64,000 nt of DNA, from NCBI GenBank assembly GCA_009869945.1, contig WIXG01000291.1:1-64000 (forward strand), in the 5' to 3' direction. Source of the DNA: Mesaphorura yosii. Taxonomy: Eukaryota > Arthropoda > Collembola > Poduromorpha > Tullbergiidae. The position numbers and the translations under genes are program-made. This document shows positions 58,997 through 64,000 of the stretch, piece after piece. How positions within the stretch are numbered: position 1 is the first letter of the stretch; the number at the start of each line of letters is the position of its first letter. The notes below the pieces were generated by a model. The model saw only the letters and a program-made list of their open reading frames with translations. It ran no database searches and was not told where the DNA came from.

Positions 58997-61900
58997 ATGC
59001 TGAAATTCATCCGTGGACACTCCGGCAGTGGGACGTCGATCCACCACGCCAAAAATGTTCAGGAGCGCCTGCGAAAGGAAAAACTCTTCACTTATTCACA
59101 GGTAATTGAACGAAAACGAAAATCTTATCAATTGCGTAGGTCTCGATTTCATAAATTATGACGTGTTTTTCCATTCTTAGATCAATACTTACGGCTTTCC
59201 CAACAAACCAAGCACGCTTGCATACGACGACACTCTCGATCTGCTGGCGGTTGGTTGCTCCGACGGATCCTTGTACTTATACGGCCAACCGGGTGTCCAG
59301 TTGACGGCCAGACATCCCTCTGATGGAGGCGGTCAGCTTCCAGGCGTGCAAACGATTACCTTCTCGGCTAGCCGGTTGGAAATTATCACCGTCACACAAC
59401 CAAATTCATTACATCTCTGGGAAATTAGTCAGTCGAAGTTACAACTTAAGAAGTCACTGCATTTGGCAACCAAGTAAGTTTGTCGTTTAGCATTGAACGT
59501 TGATCAATCCAGCTCGAGCAAAGCCCATCAATTAATTATTGTGTGTTGTGTGCGCTTTAATTAACTTTAACAGGCTGAAGAAGATCACATCGGTCGCAGT
59601 GCTTGACGAAGTGGCTTTTATTGGAACGGAAGGTGGAAATGTGTACCGACTCAACATTAATTCGTTCGAACTCCTGGAGTCGGAGACGATTCGGGTGGAC
59701 GTCATTCTCCAGAGGTAAGATACGCCTTTGGTTGGCATTGAATTAACTGAGCTTTCGCATTGTTCGTATCGTCTCGTTTCCATTTCCGCAGTGCTCCAGA
59801 ATCTTGCAAAGTGAATCCAGGCTCTGTCGAAGTCCTGCACATGCAAGGCAAGCGCCTGTACGTCGGCTACCAGAAAGGCTTAGTAATCGAATGGGAGCAG
59901 GGCGTATCACCAAAGTTTCAGCTTACCGCTGGCCAGCTGGAGGATCTCACGCTGCGCAACAACGGAGCCCTGCTTGTCACCGCGCACGGGGACGGGTCGT
60001 ACATGATCAGCGGGAAGGCGACAACGCCCTACGGCCCATACCCTTGCAAGCGGATCAGTCGCATAAGGTCGCTGGACGACCTGATCGTCTTCTCCGGCGG
60101 GATGCCACGCAGCTGCGGTGACCACAACACCGTCTCCGTCATCCGCGACTCAAACGCCGATCCCAAAAAGCAGGAGCACGTCACCTTCGATCTCGCATCG
60201 CGCGTCGTCGATTTCTGCATCGCGAAGAGCGCTCTGCTCATCCTCAGCGAAGAAGAGCTGCTTGCAATCGACTTGAAGGCGGATGGATGGCCGCTGTATA
60301 AGAATCCGTACCTCAACTGCATCCACCCAAGCGCCATCACGTGCGTGACGGTCGCAGCCACAGGGCAGACTGGGCAGGGAAAACTCTCCGCTGTGGAGCT
60401 GGACAACTTTTCCAAGTCGCAGTGGCCAATTCAAGGCGGTCACTGCGACAAACTGGACAACATCAAGCCTGTCACTCTGCTCACGGGCCACGAAGATGGG
60501 TCGGTTCGTTTCTGGAGTGCAAACGGCGGCTATATGGAATTGGTTCGAATCTACAGCACGTTTCCACTTTTTGACGGCCGCGATGGCGATCAGCGATTCG
60601 ACAAGGACGGCAACTGTGACGATGACGAATGGCCACCGTTCAGAAAGGCGGGCTTCTACGACCCGTACACGGACGACCCGCGCCTGGCCGTGAAGAAACT
60701 TGTGTACAGCCCAGAAAGCGGTTTGCTCTTCATCGGAGGCACTGCGGGTCAAGTCGTAATATTCGACACGGCGGTGGCGGCTGCGGCGGCTCAGCAGCCG
60801 TCCTGCAAGGTTACCAAATGCAACCTCGTCTCGCACGAGTCGAATTTCGTATGGAAGGGCCACGAGCAACTGGACACCGCCGCAGCGGGAGACCTCCGAG
60901 CATCGTCGCTCCTCCAAATTCACCCACCCGCCTCAATCACCGCTCTCGTCGTAGAACCTGCCTGCAACGTCGTCGCCGTCGGCACGGCGCACGGTTTTCT
61001 GCTTTACGATTACAAGAAGAAAGCCATTTTGCTCAGCAAATCGACGCTTTCACCAAACGACTACCTCGCGAGCGGAGACACGCCCATCTCACGCCGGAAA
61101 TCAATCAAGAAATCGTTGCGTGAATCCTTCCGCAGACTCCGCAAAGGCCGATCACCCACGCCAGGCCAAAACACGATCGTCGTGGCGAAATCGAACGAAC
61201 GGGCGATCGAAGCCCGCTCACCGAACGACGAATCCTTCTCGTCGATGGTGCGCTGTCTGACCATCGCAAAAACCTTCGTCGTGAGCAGCCAAGCGACGCA
61301 CTGGACGCTATGGGTCGGGCTGAATCGAGGGACGGTCCAAGTCTACATTCTTGGAGCGGGCGGTGGCGCTGTCGCTGAGCCGACCCTGGCGAAAGAAATC
61401 CATTTACGGCATGGGGCGCCGATTCTCGACATGATAATCATTGACAATATGAACAGAGCCGTCGTGAAGGGTGGAGACGGCCCGCAAGGGCAGGGCGTTC
61501 CCCCGCAGCAGCACAAAGTCCTCATCTGCTCCGAAGAACAGCTGAAACTCTTCACGCTTCCTAGCCTCCGACCTTACGGCAAGCTGAAGCTCACTGCGCT
61601 CGAGGGCTGTAAGCTCAGGCGAATCACCGTCGCGAAATTCAGTGAAGACCCGAAAGACAACTATTTGCTGTGCCTCACAAACACGGGCGACGTCTGTATC
61701 GTGAGTTTGCCGGATTTGAGAAGGTTCTTTACCGTTAATTGCTTGAAGAGGGAGGACATCAGGTATTTGACCTTACTTGTAATTTTAACGCTTTGCAAAT
61801 TAATGTTTTAATTGTAATATTTTGTATTGCAGTGGAATAACTTCTTTCACGCCTACGCTCACTGCCGAAGCGATTTACATGAAAAGTTCCAGCGAACTGC

Positions 61901-62675
61901 AGCGAGTTTCCTTCTCCCAAAGCTGCCTCCGACCGCCTTCCGGCGCCCTGAGCGCGGATCAAATCAATGAGAACGACAAGGCGAACCCTGCACTGATAAC
62001 CAGCATCCATGACGAGTCAACGGATGACATCACGCTGGATTCGATTCGGGACATGACACAAAATATGTAAGCGAAAGCGAAAGCATTTTCTGATTCTTGC
62101 CGGGTAGGGTAATTTTTAACTCCACTCAAATTCTGTGTCTGCGTCTGCCCTGCCGTTCTTTAGAAGCATTTCGGTTTCGGAGGCTCACACGACGACGACG
62201 ACGCCAAGCGCCATTTCACCTATTTCCCTTACGAGCAACATTAACGCTCGACTTACGAGAAATGGGAATGGAATTTCGGCGGCAGAGGCCACGTCACCAA
62301 CAACAAATAGTGTGTCTGCAAACGGTTACGAGGAACGAGGTCAGTTATTTGGATTACATAATCTAACTTTGCCTAGAACCACAGTCATTGATGAATCAAT
62401 AAATTTTAAATACAGGAGTTGACACACCCACGGCCGCTACGACCACAACTGCCTCTCCAACGCCAAGTTCGCCAATGCCCTCCACCAGCGCGGCGGCTGC
62501 CGCAACTGCAACCATCACCAGCACGATCGTGACCTCAAATGGCAATACCAACAACAATTCCAATCCCACATCTGCGCCCACTTCGGAGTCCACAGTCGAA
62601 GGTCAAGCCCAAGCGCCCGTCTCCGCCCTGCTGGAAGTCGAGCGAACCCGAATCGTCCTGGACTCGGAGGTCTGA
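58997..62675 (+). CDS. l(2)gl: Lethal(2) giant larvae (Lgl) polarity protein
   Basis: Exons are 58997-59101, 59181-59473, 59574-59714, 59792-61762, 61833-62066, 62164-62339 and 62416-62675, giving 1,059 aa, within the family range. WD40 repeats make two beta-propellers: LAYDDTLDLLAVGCSDGSLYLYG, LLTGHEDGSVRFW, and the Lgl-specific TPYGPYPCKRI, IVFSGGMPRS and EWPPFRKAGFYDPYTDDPRL. The polybasic aPKC target loop RRKSIKKSLRESFRR is at about residues 613-627 with all three serines that aPKC phosphorylates to release Lgl from the membrane. The C-terminus is a Thr/Ser/Ala/Asn-rich disordered tail. Lgl antagonises the Par/aPKC complex at the basolateral cortex. The start of exon 3 (59574) was set by reading phase. 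Confidence 0.95.
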
Positions 62676-63808
62676 CGTCGGCTTTCCACGCTCCGACGAT
62701 CGGCATCCACTCTCCGGCGATCGTTTTCTGTACGCATACGAGACACGGGCCTCCGAGCACGGGAGCGGGCCAGGAGGTCGCTGCCTCTCGCCCGGGCGCA
62801 GCTGAGCCACCTTCGGCGCTCGTGGTCGACACAGACACCGTTGGGGCGGTTCAACAATCTTGTCTTCAACCTATAATCAATTTGGCGTTTGCATTTGCAT
62901 TGTTTGGGATGCGGGTCGATAAGGTAGAAGAAAGTATAATTCATCGGCAATTCAACCAGCAGCACTTAATTAATTTAGCTCATTAATTTCCACAGTCTGT
63001 CAAAAGCTATGGCTAAGGCTTAGGGTAAGGTCAAGAGGGGTGTCAGTGTCTTGTCTAGATTAGAATTTCTTACTTACCTTAATTACCACTACCAGTGTTA
63101 CAAGTTAATAAACTTTGTGTACGTTTTTACTGTATTTCTAAGCTCTTAAGTCATTTTTTGGCGGCCGGGCCGAATTCGGTCGAGGTTAAGTAAACTGACG
63201 ATTGGTTGACTAATTCAGGACGTGGACAGTTAATTACTTGAAGCATTGAATTGGCTCATTAACCAGCGAATTCATGGCTCGTTTCCCGATTTTCGGTCTT
63301 TCGGGGTGAAATGAGGCCGATTTTCGCATGAAAGGCTGGCCAGAGCAAACGGAACGCACTTCTGCATTGCACACGATTCATTTTCAATATGCATGTAAAG
63401 CAGGCTCGAGTCGAAGCTCCAAACTTCAAAAGCTCTCGTAAAGCCAAGCACTGCAATTCTGCCAGCAAAAGACAAGCTGAGGCTGTGTGGCAATGCCCGA
63501 AAGAATCCCCGTCCAGCAATTGACAAAAGTCTAGACAGACAGACGACGAAGACGGGTAGAGAGAAGGCAGCAGCCAGATCAAGTATTTATTTACGAAATT
63601 AACTATTAATTGTTGCGTATAGCGTGTGTTTTAATTTTAGCTGAAGAATTTAGGAATATAATTAGAATTAATAACTGGAGCCGCCGGAACCAGAAGAAAG
63701 AATTTAATCCTAAGTTCAGTCCACTCAGGAAGAATTTCTGCCACTGCCACGCCACGCACGCCAAAGAAAAGACAACGCAGTGTAGCCGCCGTTGTAGCGT
63801 GGTAGAAG
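62676..63808. other. Lgl 3' flank and transportin-1 upstream region
   Basis: An AATAAA at about 63104-63110 is a likely end for the Lgl transcript. The rest is AT-rich with no supported gene. The last 200 bases probably hold the transportin-1 leader. Confidence 0.4.
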
Positions 63809-64000
63809 ATGACCTGGAGCCCCCATGAAGAAGGACTCTCGCAAATCCTTCAGCTTCTTAAAGAGTCCCAGTCCCCCGACAACTCACTCCAGCGCCTCGT
63901 GCAGCAGAAGCTCGAGGAGCTATCCAAGTATCCTGACTTTAACAATTATCTGATTTATGTACTGACTAAATTAGACACAAATGGAAAGGCAGCGTGGCCC
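63809..64000 (+). CDS. Tnpo1: Transportin-1 (importin beta-2), N-terminus only
   Basis: From ATG 63809 to the window end the frame is open for 64 codons: [54 protein letters not shown]. This matches the first HEAT repeats of transportin-1, the nuclear import receptor for PY-NLS cargo such as hnRNPs. The gene runs off the window and the rest cannot be judged. The final residues (TNGKAAWP) diverge from the usual sequence, so an intron may begin nearby. Confidence 0.88.
   Translation, partial: MTWSPHEEGLSQILQLLKESQSPDNSLQRLVQQKLEELSKYPDFNNYLIYVLTKLDTNGKAAWP

Overview
The window is animal nuclear DNA, most likely from an arthropod. Genes are split by spliceosomal GT-AG introns, mostly 50-150 bp and a few of 500-600 bp. 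AATAAA signals follow many stops. AT-rich intergenic DNA alternates with exons that are strongly biased to C/G third positions. The gene content fits an arthropod that uses trehalose as blood sugar and makes chitin: eight facilitated trehalose-transporter (Tret1)-like genes, GFAT, a Ref(2)P/p62 homologue, a Neuralized-type RING protein, lethal giant larvae and transportin-1. A hexapod outside the well-known insects, such as a springtail, or a crustacean would fit, but the sequence alone does not prove this.

Layout. 0-2 kb is decayed (P450 fragment, BEL/Pao integrase fragment). 2.2-8.9 kb carries a patatin-like lipase and GFAT. 9.5-17.6 kb carries three Tret1-like genes (A-C) and an unknown membrane-anchored acidic protein. 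17.7-26.9 kb carries mostly minus-strand genes: an unknown 138-aa protein, a small secreted peptide, a coiled-coil protein, UDP-glucose 4-epimerase, two small plus-strand genes and two secreted PAF-acetylhydrolase-alpha-like hydrolases. 27.9-33.9 kb carries transporters D and E. 34.5-38.8 kb carries an NHR-RING ligase and a TMEM272-like gene with a broken partial copy. 39.9-42.9 kb carries a chemoreceptor-like fragment and a wrecked perforin-2/MPEG1 gene. 43.5-47.0 kb carries the tandem transporters F and G. 47.2-51.7 kb carries a PI-PLC pseudogene, two secreted cysteine-rich proteins that each hold two defensin-like cysteine frameworks, and a receptor tyrosine kinase relic. 52.2-64 kb carries p62/Ref(2)P, an EGF-like surface protein, transporter H, Lgl and the 5' end of transportin-1.

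How the genes relate. The clearest theme is sugar handling. Eight paralogous 12-TM hexose/trehalose transporters lie in the same 64 kb as GFAT (hexosamine and chitin precursor entry) and GALE (UDP-glucose/galactose interconversion). All eight transporter genes keep one phase-1 intron just before the first membrane helix, so they derive from one ancestral gene. The second theme is secreted defence or effector-like proteins. The most novel candidate is the pair of secreted proteins at 48.1-50.4 kb with two CS-alpha-beta-like frameworks each. All exon joins were made by eye from splice sites and reading phase, with no transcript or database support.
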